Assembly (NCBI GenBank): GCA_013178305.1
Contig: JABLXB010000009.1
Coordinates: 1 to 64,000 of the forward strand
Length of the DNA: 64,000 nucleotides
Source of the DNA: Bacillota bacterium
GTDB lineage: Bacteria > Bacillota > Sulfobacillia > JABLXB01
Direction of reading: 5' to 3'
In this document: positions 34,265 through 43,507 of the stretch, piece after piece
Numbering within the stretch: the stretch's first letter is position 1
How the letters are laid out: each line of letters starts with the position of its first letter
The notes under the pieces: model-generated
What the model was told of the DNA's origin: nothing
Databases searched by the model: none
The model's input: only the letters and a program-made list of their open reading frames with translations
Position numbers and translations under genes: made by a program

Positions 34265-35284
34265 TTGTCGAACTGTCAGGATACGCCCGCGCCGGGCATT
34301 ACCTGGCTCGAGCCGGGCATAGGTGTCATCAAGATCCCCGTCCCGCTGCCGGTGAAAGTCACCAACTCATACGTCCTGGGCGACCCGCCGGAGGCCGTAG
34401 TGGACTGCGGTCCGTGTTACCCCTCGTCCCTGTCCGTGCTGAGGGATTCCATTCAGGGCACGGCGCCCCGCGTTTGTGTGGCGACACACCTGCACGTGGA
34501 CCATTATGGCGCCTCGGGGACGGTGCAGCGCGAATGGGGCTGCGAGGTCTGGATGGGTGACGTCGACGCGGAAGAGGGGTGGAGGTTCTACGCGGGCCCG
34601 CGAGATGACGACCACCTGTACTGGGAGGCGTTCATGCGCCACGGGGTGCCGCACGACGGCGCCGAGGCGACTTATGGCGTGGTGCAGCGGATCAGGGGAT
34701 TGATCGACTATCCCACGATAAACCGGAGGTTGGCGGACGGGGAGGAGATCGACCTCGGTGGAAGGCGCTGGCGCGTTGCGGTCACGCCCGGCCACACCAC
34801 CGGCCACGTGTGCCTGTATAGCGAGCGAGAGGGCATACTGCTGTCCGGCGATCACGTTCTCCCAAGGATAACGCCCAACATCGGCCTTTCGATCAAGGAA
34901 GGGTTCAATCCGATACAGGAATACCTCAAATCACTCGAAAGGACGGCGGGCCTCAACGCGCGGGTGGCATACCCCGGGCACGGGGCGGTGATCGACAACC
35001 CTACCTCCAGGGTTCGTGAGATAATCGACCATCACGTACTCAGGGCGCGGCGCGTGCTCGAGATCATGGGGCCCAGTCCCCTCAACGGATACGAGGTTGC
35101 GCTGGGGATGTGGGGCAACACGCTCGATGCGTTCCAGATGAGGTTCGCGGTGGCGGAGGCGGTTGCCCACCTCGACTGGCTTGCGGCCGAGGGCTGGGTT
35201 GTGAAGACAGCCGTTGACGGGGTCACTGTGTACGCCGCCGTGCGGCCGGGGGAGGCCTTTGAGAGGGGGGGCTTGGACGGTTGA
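34265..35284 (+). CDS. MBL-fold metallohydrolase with winged-helix C-terminus
   Basis: TTG 34265 follows GGAGTGAGGG; an in-frame GTG at 34172 is less well placed. The metal ligands are THLHVDHYG, TPGHTTGHVC, SGDHVLP and YPGHG. Residues about 260-335 (PLNGYEVALGMWG, then AHLDWLAAEGWVV) form the winged helix seen in LACTB2-like hydrolases. It probably hydrolyses a thioester or phosphodiester-type substrate in the cytosol. It diverges from the Rrf2 sulfur regulator and shares its operator, which hints at a sulfur-related substrate such as a persulfide or thioester. Confidence 0.85.
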   Translation: MSNCQDTPAPGITWLEPGIGVIKIPVPLPVKVTNSYVLGDPPEAVVDCGPCYPSSLSVLRDSIQGTAPRVCVATHLHVDHYGASGTVQREWGCEVWMGDVDAEEGWRFYAGPRDDDHLYWEAFMRHGVPHDGAEATYGVVQRIRGLIDYPTINRRLADGEEIDLGGRRWRVAVTPGHTTGHVCLYSEREGILLSGDHVLPRITPNIGLSIKEGFNPIQEYLKSLERTAGLNARVAYPGHGAVIDNPTSRVREIIDHHVLRARRVLEIMGPSPLNGYEVALGMWGNTLDAFQMRFAVAEAVAHLDWLAAEGWVVKTAVDGVTVYAAVRPGEAFERGGLDG

Positions 35285-35364
35285 ATCTCACCGTTGTCGG
35301 GAGGTACGCCGCCGCCGCCGGTCTCCGGCACGGCTACAGGCCGTCCGGTATAAGGGTGTAACTC

Positions 35365-35393
35365 GAATACTGCCCCCGTCGCCCAAATATAAT
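35365..35393 (+). promoter_or_regulatory. Candidate sporulation promoter of the spoIVF pair
   Basis: GAATA (35365-35369) and AATATAAT (35386-35393) lie upstream of spoIVFA with the spacing of sigma-E/sigma-G type promoters, although the -10 also resembles a SigA TATAAT. The assignment to a sporulation sigma factor is tentative. Confidence 0.4.
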
Positions 35394-35447
35394 CCATAGT
35401 GGCCGAGCATTCGAGTGCAACCTGCCGGCAGCCGCGGGGTGAGGGGT

Positions 35448-36146
35448 ATGAGTTACGGTACTTTCCGCGTCAGGAGGACCTTCCCCCGACGCTACTACAA
35501 CCGCGTAGCGGCATCCGTTTCGCGTTCCGTCGCTACTCCCGTCGTCCGGAAGGTGGCGATATGCCTCCTGGTGTTCCTGTTCGTGTGGATGGTCGCCCGC
35601 ATCCCGGTAACGCCCGCCCGAAGGCTCACGTCGGTCCTGCGTTGGGCGTTCACCTCCGATTCCGACTTCACCGCCGTGTTTTCGTTCATCAGGCGCCTTG
35701 CCGAGGGGCTCCCCGAGACGGGTTTCTGGGCGTTTCCCGTCACAGGCTCCGCCGGGGCGAAGATGGCGTGGCCGGTCGACGGCAGGCTGACGGCGCTGTA
35801 CGGATGGAAGACCGACCCGAACACCAAGCAAGAGAAGCTCTACGAGGGGATCGACATAAGCGCGCCCGCGGGTACCCCGGTAAAGGCAGCGCTCGCGGGG
35901 GTCGTGGTGAGCGTGCGCGACAGCGCGACATATGGTAAAGTGATAGAGGTCGAGCACGGCCGGGGGCTCAAGACGGTCTACTACCGGTGCGCCGAGGTCG
36001 CCGTGATCCCGCATACACGGGTGGAGCGCGGGGATGTCATCGCCAGGGTCGGGGCGCTCCCCGGCGCCGGCAGCCCGTACATCCACTTCCAGGTAGTCGT
36101 GGAGGGTAACAGGGTAGACCCCCTCAAGCACCTCCCTGCGCTGTGA
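35448..36146 (+). CDS. spoIVFA: SpoIVFA-like protein with M23 peptidase domain
   Basis: ATG 35448 follows GGGGTGAGGGG. Residues 35-58 form one transmembrane helix after a basic N-terminus. The C-terminal domain (about 105-225) is an LytM/M23 fold (WPVDGRLTALYGWK, DISAPAGTPVKAALAG, SPYIHFQV), but the first His-X3-Asp of an active enzyme is absent, as expected for SpoIVFA, which is regulatory. It holds SpoIVFB inactive in the outer forespore membrane until SpoIVB cuts it. The next gene is SpoIVFB. Confidence 0.85.
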   Translation: MSYGTFRVRRTFPRRYYNRVAASVSRSVATPVVRKVAICLLVFLFVWMVARIPVTPARRLTSVLRWAFTSDSDFTAVFSFIRRLAEGLPETGFWAFPVTGSAGAKMAWPVDGRLTALYGWKTDPNTKQEKLYEGIDISAPAGTPVKAALAGVVVSVRDSATYGKVIEVEHGRGLKTVYYRCAEVAVIPHTRVERGDVIARVGALPGAGSPYIHFQVVVEGNRVDPLKHLPAL

Positions 36147-36178
36147 CTGGCCGGCTCACGCCCGGCGGGTAACGTCCG

Positions 36179-37063
36179 GTGAGGATATTCTCGTTCGCGG
36201 GGATACCAGTATCCCTCAACGTGTACTTCATAGGCATGATCGTGGTCTACGCTGCCGCGGGCCTCGGCCCCCAGGTGACCCTCCTGTTCATGATCGTCAT
36301 CACCCACGAACTCGCCCACCTCCTGGCAGCGCGGTTGTGCGGCGTCGAAGTCCTGGGTATCGAGGTATTCCCGTTCGGCGGGATGGCGAGGACCGTGGGG
36401 CTGCCGGCGGGGGAACCGCTGGTGGAGGCCGCCATAGCCGTGGCCGGCCCTCTTCACAACTTCCTGCTGTATGGCCTCGGCCTCATGCTGCGCCAGTGTG
36501 AGATCGTGAACCCCGACTTGATCTCCTTCTACCTCGACGCCAACCTGTCGCTCGCGTTCATCAACATGCTTCCGGCCCTTCCCCTGGACGGCGGCAGGGC
36601 GCTTCGAGGCTACATCGCGCAGGCCGCGGGGTACCGCAGGGCCACCGCGCTCCTGTCGCGGGTGGGCGTGGTCGCCTCGTTAAGCATGGCGGGCTGGGGA
36701 ATCGTCATGTTGCGGCGGGGGCAGCTCGTCCCAAACGCCTTTGCATTCGCTATTTTTCTCCTCATCGCGGGCCGGCGCGAGGAAGGGTCGTCGGGTTACC
36801 TCCCTGTGAGAGCTCTCCTGGCCAAGAGGGATTTGCTCAGGAAACGCGGGATGATGCCTGTCGAGCGGATGATCGCGCTGCACACGACCACGGTCCTGGA
36901 CGTAGCGGTGAGGCTCTCGCCGTCGAAGCAGTACCTCATCAGCGTCACCGACTCCTCGGGGAACGTGATGGGCGAGGTATGGGAGAACAGGCTGCTCGAC
37001 TACATTTTCTCCGGCCGCGGCAATGACACCCTCGGGGTTCTACTGCGCAACGGCGCGGGTTAG
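36179..37063 (+). CDS. spoIVFB: SpoIVFB-like M50 site-2 protease
   Basis: Begins at GTG 36179. The intramembrane zinc motif is THELAHLLAA (about residue 43) and the distal aspartate is in ALPLDGGRAL (about 136). Five to six hydrophobic helices occupy residues 1-205; the C-terminal 80 residues resemble the CBS-like cytosolic part that binds ATP in SpoIVFB (DVAVRLSPSKQYLISVTDS). It processes pro-sigma-K in the mother cell. Adjacent to its inhibitor SpoIVFA, as in Bacillus. Confidence 0.88.
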   Translation: MRIFSFAGIPVSLNVYFIGMIVVYAAAGLGPQVTLLFMIVITHELAHLLAARLCGVEVLGIEVFPFGGMARTVGLPAGEPLVEAAIAVAGPLHNFLLYGLGLMLRQCEIVNPDLISFYLDANLSLAFINMLPALPLDGGRALRGYIAQAAGYRRATALLSRVGVVASLSMAGWGIVMLRRGQLVPNAFAFAIFLLIAGRREEGSSGYLPVRALLAKRDLLRKRGMMPVERMIALHTTTVLDVAVRLSPSKQYLISVTDSSGNVMGEVWENRLLDYIFSGRGNDTLGVLLRNGAG

Positions 37064-37148
37064 GCCGCACGACGGGTCGCCGTCGGCGTGCCGCCCCAGT
37101 AAGGCCGCGAACCCACGGCGGGGGGGCCGATGGTAAATCCACCTGATT

Positions 37149-39080
37149 ATGGGTATAATTGAGCCGGTGAAAAATAACGTGGGGATCCCCCTGGATCAAA
37201 TCCTGCCCCGGGTTTCCCGGCCCGCCAGGTATACGGGCGGCGAGTGGAACCAGATAGTCAAGGACCACCGCGACGTCGCCGTGACGTTCGCATTCGCTTT
37301 TCCCGACGTCTACGAAGTAGGCATGTCCCACCTGGGCCTCAAGATCGTCTATCACTTGCTCAACCGGCGGGACGACGTCGCGTGCGAGCGGGTCTTCGCA
37401 CCCTGGGTCGACATGGAGACCCTGATGCGCGAGCGCGGGGTGCCGCTGTTCAGCCTCGAGACGCGGACACCGGTTTCCACGTTCGACATCGTGGGCTTCA
37501 CCCTCCAGTACGAGATGACGTACACTAATATAGTTAACATGCTGGACCTCGCCGGCATCCCACCCGTGGCGGCCGCGCGGGGACCGGAGTGGCCGCTCGT
37601 GATAGCCGGCGGGCCTTGCGCCTTGAATCCCGAACCCGTGGCGGAGATGTTCGACTGCATCCTCATCGGGGACGCCGAGGGCGCGCTCGACGAGATCATT
37701 GCGGTGTACAAGGATTGGAAGCAGGTGGGTCGTCGGCCGGGGGACCGTGCGCTCGCCGGTGCGAGCGCCGCAGGCGACCGCGCCGGTCCCGGCGCACCCG
37801 GCGTCACGCGCGACAAGCCGGACCTCCTGCGCCGGCTCGCGGGAATCGAGGGTTGCTACGTTCCCTCGCTGTACAGGCCGGAGTATAACGACGACGGCAC
37901 GGTGCACCGCGTGGCGCCGGCCGCGGGGGCCCCGGAGCGGGTGCGCAGGAGGATCGCGGAATCGCTCGACCTCACCGACTACCCGCTGATGCCGCCCGTC
38001 CCCTACCTCGACGCGGTACACGACAGGGCCGTCGTCGAGGTCATGCGCGGGTGTACGCGTGGTTGCAGGTTCTGCCAGGCTGGGATGATATACCGGCCGG
38101 TGCGCGAGCGGTCCCCCGCGGACGTCGGAAAAGCGGCAGCCGAGACAATCAGGAACACCGGGTACGACGAGCTCTCGCTGATGTCGCTGTCGAGCACCGA
38201 CTACAGCCACATCAGGCACGTGGTGGACGAGCTCGGGCGTGACCTGGCTCCACTCGGGGTCGGGCTGTCGCTACCCTCGCTTCGCGTCGACGCGTTCTCG
38301 GTGGACATAGCCAACAAGGTCCAGGCGGTCCGGAAGTCGGGACTCACCTTCGCTCCGGAGGCGGGGACCCAGCGCCTGAGGGACGTCATCAACAAGCGCG
38401 TGACCGTGGACGACCTGGTGGAGGCGGCATCCGCCGCCTTCGAGTCCGGCTGGGACGGGCTGAAACTGTACTTCATGATCGGGCTTCCGACCGAGACCGA
38501 CGCCGATCTCGAAGGAATCGTGGATATGACGCGGTCGGTCGCCGCGCTGTACGAGCGCGTTGCATCAAGACGCTCCTCGGGATCGCACAGGCGACTGACG
38601 TTGACGGTCAGCGCATCGTCGTTTGTTCCCAAGGCGCACACGCCGTTCCAGTGGGAGCCCCAGGTCGATAGGGAGGAGCTCGAGCGCAGGCAGCGTTTTC
38701 TGAAGGACAGGCTTCGGAAGACCAGGGCCAGGTTCGACTGGCACGACGCAGGTATGAGCGTCATGGAGGCAGTGCTGGCCAGGGGCGACCGGAGGCTCGC
38801 GCGGGTGATCATCGAGGCGTGGCGGCGGGGAGCCAGGTTCGACTCATGGACCGACAGGTTCCGCGAGGACCTCTGGCTGGATGCGTTGAGCCATTGCGGG
38901 TTGAATCCGCGGTTCTACGCAAACAGGCAGCGAGACCCGGATGAACTGTTCCCGTGGGATCACGTGGATTCGCGCATCGCTAAGGGGTTCCTGCTGAGGG
39001 AGCGTGCGAGGGCGTTTAAGGCGATGACCACGCCGGACTGCAGGCGTGACGGGTGCGAGGCGTGCGGTGTATGCGTATAA
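37149..39080 (+). CDS. B12-binding-type radical SAM protein (TIGR03960 family)
   Basis: A protein of 643 residues. The radical-SAM motif is VMRGCTRGCRFCQAGMIYRP (CxxxCxxC, about residue 300), preceded by a Rossmann-like region where cobalamin-binding relatives bind their cofactor. YDELSLMSLSSTDY and FAPEAGTQRLRDVINK are conserved blocks. In Firmicutes this gene precedes a DUF2344 gene and RNase G, as here. The C-terminal CRRDGCEACGVCV may hold another metal site. An insertion around residues 195-220 is Ala/Gly-rich. Its reaction is unknown; the conserved neighbourhood points to RNA or translation. Confidence 0.85.
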   Translation: MGIIEPVKNNVGIPLDQILPRVSRPARYTGGEWNQIVKDHRDVAVTFAFAFPDVYEVGMSHLGLKIVYHLLNRRDDVACERVFAPWVDMETLMRERGVPLFSLETRTPVSTFDIVGFTLQYEMTYTNIVNMLDLAGIPPVAAARGPEWPLVIAGGPCALNPEPVAEMFDCILIGDAEGALDEIIAVYKDWKQVGRRPGDRALAGASAAGDRAGPGAPGVTRDKPDLLRRLAGIEGCYVPSLYRPEYNDDGTVHRVAPAAGAPERVRRRIAESLDLTDYPLMPPVPYLDAVHDRAVVEVMRGCTRGCRFCQAGMIYRPVRERSPADVGKAAAETIRNTGYDELSLMSLSSTDYSHIRHVVDELGRDLAPLGVGLSLPSLRVDAFSVDIANKVQAVRKSGLTFAPEAGTQRLRDVINKRVTVDDLVEAASAAFESGWDGLKLYFMIGLPTETDADLEGIVDMTRSVAALYERVASRRSSGSHRRLTLTVSASSFVPKAHTPFQWEPQVDREELERRQRFLKDRLRKTRARFDWHDAGMSVMEAVLARGDRRLARVIIEAWRRGARFDSWTDRFREDLWLDALSHCGLNPRFYANRQRDPDELFPWDHVDSRIAKGFLLRERARAFKAMTTPDCRRDGCEACGVCV

Positions 39081-39760
39081 GACTCCTGTTCAAGAAGGGC
39101 GAACCGGTGAGGTTCATATCGCACCTCGATACAATGAGGGCGTTCGCCAGGGCAATGCGCAGGGCGGGCCTGCCGGTGGCGTTCTCGCGGGGGTTCAACC
39201 CGCACCCGCGCATGGTGTTCGCGCTGCCGCTCGCCGTGGGCGCCACCAGTGAGATGGACGTGCTGGACGTGGATTTCAGCGAGAGGGTGGGCCTGCTGCA
39301 GGCAGTGCAGGCGCTGAACGCGGCCCTGCCGCCGGGGTTGTGCACCTGCGTGGCGCGGGAGATACCTGTGGACTCGCCGCCCGCGATGTCGGTCGTGGAT
39401 GCCTCCGAATACTCGGTGAAGGTGCCTATTAAGAATCGATCGGTGGACCCCGCCGGACCGCTCAGGTCGTTCATGGAGTCCGGTTCGATCTGTGTGGAGA
39501 GGAAGCGCGAGGGCCAGCCGGCGCGCACCATCGATGTCCGGCCGCTCGTGCTGATCGCGGCGGAGGGCGGCGACGGCGGTGGGGGAATGGCCCATTACGA
39601 GTTCACCATCCGTTCCGGCAGCCGCCAAAACCTGCGTCCGGATGAATTGTTGCAGGCGTTGGATTCTATAGGTGAAGGGTGGCTCGAACTGGCGGAAGCA
39701 AGGTATCACAGGAGGGGATTGTACACGTTGAGGGACGGCCGGCTCGTCCCGCTGGTCTAG
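39071..39760 (+). CDS. DUF2344 / TIGR03936 radical-SAM-linked protein
   Basis: ATG 39071 overlaps the end of the radical SAM gene and begins MRIRLLFKKGEPVRFISHLD, the standard start of the family. AGLPVAFSRGFNPHPRMVFALPL is conserved as a run of short motifs (FSRGFNPHP; LPLAVG). About 229 residues. The family forms fusions or operons with the preceding radical SAM protein, so it is probably its partner or substrate-binding subunit. Function unknown. Confidence 0.88.
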   Translation: MRIRLLFKKGEPVRFISHLDTMRAFARAMRRAGLPVAFSRGFNPHPRMVFALPLAVGATSEMDVLDVDFSERVGLLQAVQALNAALPPGLCTCVAREIPVDSPPAMSVVDASEYSVKVPIKNRSVDPAGPLRSFMESGSICVERKREGQPARTIDVRPLVLIAAEGGDGGGGMAHYEFTIRSGSRQNLRPDELLQALDSIGEGWLELAEARYHRRGLYTLRDGRLVPLV

Positions 39761-39814
39761 GATTCAACCACAGCCGTCGTGGGCACTGCCCACTTATCAA
39801 GGAGTGAACTCTTT

Positions 39815-41515
39815 TTGGAAAAGGAAATACTCATCACCGTCGACTACGACGAGACTCGCGTCGCGGTGCTGGAGGACGGGGTGTTGTCCGAGGTCTACAT
39901 CGAGAGGCCCGTCCTGCAGAAGAGCGCTGGGAACATCTACAAAGGCCGCGTCGAGAACGTCCTCCCGGGGATGCAGGCCGCGTTCGTCGATATCGGCCTG
40001 GAACGGAACGCGTTTCTGTACGTCGATGACGCCACGCCCCCGAGGAACGGGGACGACGACGATGACCCGGGGGACGAAATCAGGAAGAAGACGATCAAGG
40101 ACATCCTGAAGGTAAACCAGGAGATACTGGTCCAGGTAGTCAAGGAACCGATGGGCACGAAGGGCGCGAGGGTAACGAGGTACTTCACCTTGCCCGGTCG
40201 CTACCTCGTACTTATGCCTGCGGTCGACTACGTGGGCGTATCGCGGAGGATCGAGGGGGAACACGAGAGGGACCGGCTCCGGAAGATGGCGGAGCGCCTG
40301 AAGCCGCAGGGGACCGGACTCATAGTGCGCACGGTCGCGGAGGGGAAAAGTGAGCACGAGATCAAGCAGGACCTCGAATTCCTTCACCGCCTGTGGTCGC
40401 GGATCCAGGCCAGGGCCAAGAACGCGCAGGCACCCAGCCTCATCCACAAGGACCTGGGCCTCGTCTACAGGATAGTGCGCGACCTTTTCTCGGAGGACGT
40501 GGCACGACTCACCGTAGACTCGCGCCACGAGTACGAGCGAATTCTCGAGCTTCTCGACGTCATGTCCCCCGAACTCAAAGGCCGCGTGCACATGTTCACG
40601 GCGCGCGACAGGTCGCTGTTCGACCTGCATGGCGTTGACACCGAGATAGAGGACTTGCTGAAGAAGAAGGTGTGGCTCAAATCCGGGGGCTACCTCGTAA
40701 TTGACCAGACTGAGGCGCTGACCGCCATCGACGTGAACACCGGTAAGTACGTTGGGACGACGAACCTGGCGGACACGGTGTTCAAGACGAACATGGAGGC
40801 CGCCAGGGAGATCGCCAGGCAACTCAGGCTGCGCGACATAGGCGGTATCATCATCATCGACTTCATTGACATGCAGAGCCACGACCACCGCCAGAAGGTG
40901 ATGGCGGCGCTCGAGAACGAGCTCAAGAAGGACAGGACCAGGAACACGGTGCTTGGTCTCACGCAGCTCGGACTCGTCGAGATGACCCGAAAGAAAGTCC
41001 GGCAAGGATTGTCCGCCGTGCTGGAGCAGCCGTGCTCGTACTGCGGTGGAAAGGGCCGAATACTCAATGAAGCCACAATGGCGGCGAAGGTCCGCAAGGA
41101 GGTGCGGCGGATACTGAAGCATTCCGCCAGCGAGGCGGCGCTGCTCGAGGTACACCCGACCGTCGCGTCGCTCCTGATAGGTTCCGGCGGCGTCAACCTC
41201 CGGGAGATGGAGAAGGAGACGGGGAAAATCGTTTACATCCGCGGCAATGCGGGCCTTCACGTGGAGAACATCAACCTTCGCGCTCTCGGCACGCGCGAGG
41301 AAGTCGAGTCGAAGGCGCTGCCGGTGAAGATCGGTGACACGTTGGAGATCAAGATCGAGGAGCCCCACGCGTCCAACCCGTGGGACGGGATCGGCCGCCT
41401 GGAGGGCTACGTCATCGACATCGAAGGCGCCGGCAAACTTGTCGGCGAGAAGGTCAACGTTGAGATAACCAAGGCGTTCCGGACCTACGCGAGGGCGAAG
41501 ATGCTCGACGCGTGA
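39815..41515 (+). CDS. rng: Ribonuclease G/E family endoribonuclease
   Basis: TTG 39815 follows AAGGAGTG. Residues 35-120 hold an S1 RNA-binding domain (GNIYKGRVENVLPGMQAAF region, split here as GNIYKGRV and VDIGLERNAFLYV). The catalytic core has LTAIDVNTGKYVG and IIIIDFIDMQ, with the two metal-binding aspartates, and the zinc link CSYCGGKG (about 408). About 566 residues; it lacks the long RNase E scaffold tail. It processes rRNA and mRNA. It lies upstream of the L21 gene with its own promoter between. Confidence 0.92.
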   Translation: MEKEILITVDYDETRVAVLEDGVLSEVYIERPVLQKSAGNIYKGRVENVLPGMQAAFVDIGLERNAFLYVDDATPPRNGDDDDDPGDEIRKKTIKDILKVNQEILVQVVKEPMGTKGARVTRYFTLPGRYLVLMPAVDYVGVSRRIEGEHERDRLRKMAERLKPQGTGLIVRTVAEGKSEHEIKQDLEFLHRLWSRIQARAKNAQAPSLIHKDLGLVYRIVRDLFSEDVARLTVDSRHEYERILELLDVMSPELKGRVHMFTARDRSLFDLHGVDTEIEDLLKKKVWLKSGGYLVIDQTEALTAIDVNTGKYVGTTNLADTVFKTNMEAAREIARQLRLRDIGGIIIIDFIDMQSHDHRQKVMAALENELKKDRTRNTVLGLTQLGLVEMTRKKVRQGLSAVLEQPCSYCGGKGRILNEATMAAKVRKEVRRILKHSASEAALLEVHPTVASLLIGSGGVNLREMEKETGKIVYIRGNAGLHVENINLRALGTREEVESKALPVKIGDTLEIKIEEPHASNPWDGIGRLEGYVIDIEGAGKLVGEKVNVEITKAFRTYARAKMLDA

Positions 41516-41528
41516 AAACTCCCTTTCC

Positions 41529-41557
41529 TTGACACCCATTGGGGCGCGTGCTACAAT
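41529..41557 (+). promoter_or_regulatory. SigA promoter of the rplU operon
   Basis: TTGACA (41529-41534), 17-base spacer, TACAAT (41552-41557). Close to consensus and placed 14 bases past the RNase G stop. Transcription would begin near 41564. Confidence 0.9.
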
Positions 41558-41563
41558 CATTTG

Positions 41564-41670
41564 GCGGCGTTTTTGCTGCAGGACGCTGCGCTACCGCTCG
41601 GAGGAGGCCCAAAGCTGGCGCGCTCGCGCCGCGCCTCGTTCCGGCGAGTCTGGGCAGGGAGGATGATGGC
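41564..41670 (+). ncRNA. L21 leader
   Basis: About 107 untranslated bases between the promoter and the L21 start, GC-rich and rich in short inverted segments (GGCGCGCTCGCGCCGCGCC around 41616). Position and architecture fit the L21-leader RNA that represses rplU operons in Firmicutes. Assignment rests on context more than on a confirmed fold. Confidence 0.5.
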
Positions 41671-41991
41671 ATGTACGCCATTGTTGAGACCGGAGGCAAG
41701 CAGTACAGGGTCTCCGAGGGAGACCGGATCACCGTCGAGAAGATCAAGGCCGGGCCGGGTCAGCCGGTCGAATTCGATAAGGTGCTTTACGTTCAGAAGG
41801 ACGACGGCGAGTCGATAGTCGGCAAGCCGCTCGTTGAAGGCGCGAAGGTCGTCGCCAAAGTAGAAGAGCAGGGTAAGCACAAGAAGATCCTCATCTTCCA
41901 CTACAGGCACAAAGTTAACTACCGCAAGCGCTACGGCCACAGGCAGCCATTCACCAGACTGGTGGTTGAAAAGGTGGTCCTGCCCAGATAG
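41671..41991 (+). CDS. rplU: 50S ribosomal protein L21
   Basis: ATG 41671 follows [27 protein letters not shown] is the L21 start, and [18 protein letters not shown]-like [18 protein letters not shown] is the rRNA-binding C-terminal block. 106 residues. First gene of the conserved rplU-prp-rpmA order. Confidence 0.97.
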   Translation: MYAIVETGGKQYRVSEGDRITVEKIKAGPGQPVEFDKVLYVQKDDGESIVGKPLVEGAKVVAKVEEQGKHKKILIFHYRHKVNYRKRYGHRQPFTRLVVEKVVLPR

Positions 41992-42000
41992 GGCGAGGCG

Positions 42001-42399
42001 ATGGTGCGGATCACGGTCGGGCGCGATGAGCGCAGCGACATAGTGACGGTCAGGGCGGAGGGCCATTCGGGGTACGCGCCGTCGGGCAGCGACATAGTGT
42101 GCGCCGCCGTATCGGCGGTGGTGCAGACGGCGGTCCTGGGAGTGCGACAGGCTGCGGGTTGCGAGGCGGTCGTCAAGACCGGCGATGCCTTGATAGAGGC
42201 GAAATTCGCGCGGCGTGGCGCGAAGCCGGCGGGGCCGGCGGACGCTGGCCAAGACGCTGAGGGCGGCGGCAGTCAGGGATGGCCGGAGGCCCAGGCAATT
42301 CTCGAGGCCATGCTACTCGGGCTGCGCGAGATAGAAGACGGAAGAAGACGATACGTGCGAGTTACGGAAACGCGAGTCGAGGGAGGTGCGACGACATGA
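42001..42399 (+). CDS. prp: Ribosomal-processing cysteine protease Prp
   Basis: The catalytic His and Cys lie in [20 protein letters not shown] (about residues 20-39), the Prp signature. The 132 residues include a Gly/Ala-rich insertion (about 70-90) not usual in Prp. It removes the N-terminal extension of L27, encoded next with an ATGA overlap. Confidence 0.92.
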   Translation: MVRITVGRDERSDIVTVRAEGHSGYAPSGSDIVCAAVSAVVQTAVLGVRQAAGCEAVVKTGDALIEAKFARRGAKPAGPADAGQDAEGGGSQGWPEAQAILEAMLLGLREIEDGRRRYVRVTETRVEGGATT

Positions 42400-42680
42400 T
42401 GAACATCCAGGTATTCGCACACAAGAAGGGTGTAGGGAGCTCCAGGAACGGCCGCGACTCCGCTTCCAAGCGACTTGGAGTTAAGAGCCACGACGGGCAG
42501 TTCGTGTCCGCCGGTAGCATAATCGTAAGGCAGAGGGGTACGAAGGTCCATCCCGGTCTTAACGTGGGGATCGGTGGCGACGACACCCTGTTCTCGAAGG
42601 TCGACGGATACGTCGGGTTCGGCAGCAGGGGAAACAGGAAGGTCGTCAACGTCTACTCCGAGCCGCAGGCGATTGTGTAA
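42396..42680 (+). CDS. rpmA: 50S ribosomal protein L27
   Basis: ATG 42396 (or ATG 42399). The N-terminal [16 protein letters not shown] shows the short Firmicutes extension ending at F-A, where Prp cuts to expose the AHKKG tail that reaches the peptidyl transferase centre. [12 protein letters not shown] and [13 protein letters not shown] are standard L27 blocks. 94 residues. Confidence 0.97.
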   Translation: MMNIQVFAHKKGVGSSRNGRDSASKRLGVKSHDGQFVSAGSIIVRQRGTKVHPGLNVGIGGDDTLFSKVDGYVGFGSRGNRKVVNVYSEPQAIV

Positions 42681-42719
42681 AGGGTCAGGGAAGCGGTTCG
42701 TTCCGGAACGGAGCGCACC

Positions 42720-42747
42720 GAACTCCGGAGGTCTCCCTCCGGAGTTC
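42720..42747 (+). terminator. Perfect 12-bp hairpin after rpmA
   Basis: GAACTCCGGAGG and CCTCCGGAGTTC are perfect inverted repeats around a TCTC loop. No T-run follows, so it may be a Rho-type or weak terminator, or a processing/stability hairpin between ribosomal-protein and spo0B-like genes. The rest of 42681-42861 shows nothing recognisable. Confidence 0.5.
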
Positions 42748-42861
42748 GCTCGTGTCAGGGCCCGGTCCGGGGCGCGTCCGCGAGGCGCGGCAGGATTTGG
42801 CAGGGGCGCCGCGAAAGGGTGTGAAGGCTGCGGTCAGGTCGGAGGGAGCGGATGCGTTTCG

Positions 42862-43407
42862 ATGGCTGGGGACATCGACAGGGAGTCCCTGTCTTTCGCA
42901 CTTCGGCGGCAGAGCCATGAGTTCATGAACGACCTGCAGGTTATATCCGGGTGGCTCCAGATGGGAAACGTTCAAAAGGCGCTGGAGCATATTGAGTCCA
43001 CGAAAGAGCGCGTCAAGAGGGAATCCCTCCTCATGAACTCGCTGGGCCCCGATCTATACGGCTGGCTGCGGTATCTCGATCTCAAGATCCAGGCTGCCGG
43101 TGGGGACGCGGATGTTGAAGCACCCCGGGGACTCGACTACAGGGACTGGCGACCGTGCAGTCACCTCGAGAAGGCCGTTGAGGACGTTTCCTGCTGGATG
43201 ATCAAGCGCGGCTGCGCGAGGCTACGCTTGAGACCGTCCCTCGATAACGGCCGGCAGATCGTGGCGATCGAGTCGCTCGAACGATGTCCCTGTGTCGAAG
43301 ACCTCGAGGCTGATGCGGCCGGCTACCCGCGGCAGGATGTGCTGGTCCGCGTGGGCGAATCCTGCGGGTGCCCGTGCGTTTTCGTTGAAAGCCCGATCCG
43401 TCGCTAG
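42862..43407 (+). CDS. spo0B: Spo0B-like sporulation phosphotransferase
   Basis: ATG 42862. Residues 10-60 form the Spo0B dimerisation hairpin: LRRQSHEFMNDLQVISGWLQ contains the phosphorylatable His in the R-x-x-x-H-E/D-F-M/L-N context of SPOB_a domains, and HIESTKERVKRES is the second helix. The C-terminal half is short and Cys-rich (CPCVED, CGCPC) and lacks clear ATP-binding boxes, as in Spo0B. The rpmA-spo0B-obg order is that of Bacillus subtilis, so a role in the Spo0A phosphorelay is likely. Confidence 0.75.
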   Translation: MAGDIDRESLSFALRRQSHEFMNDLQVISGWLQMGNVQKALEHIESTKERVKRESLLMNSLGPDLYGWLRYLDLKIQAAGGDADVEAPRGLDYRDWRPCSHLEKAVEDVSCWMIKRGCARLRLRPSLDNGRQIVAIESLERCPCVEDLEADAAGYPRQDVLVRVGESCGCPCVFVESPIRR

Positions 43408-43507
43408 ACGGTTCACACCTCACATCAGAGCCCCCCGATTTCATGGAATACTAGTATCATCGACGTGGGCGCGCATGTAGCGGGCGCCAGCCTCAAGGAG
43501 ACCTCGA

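Noticed and set aside
39797-41560. Minus-strand open frame (587 codons) opposite RNase G
   Set aside because: Mirror of a highly conserved gene, with no ribosome site and no recognisable protein features.
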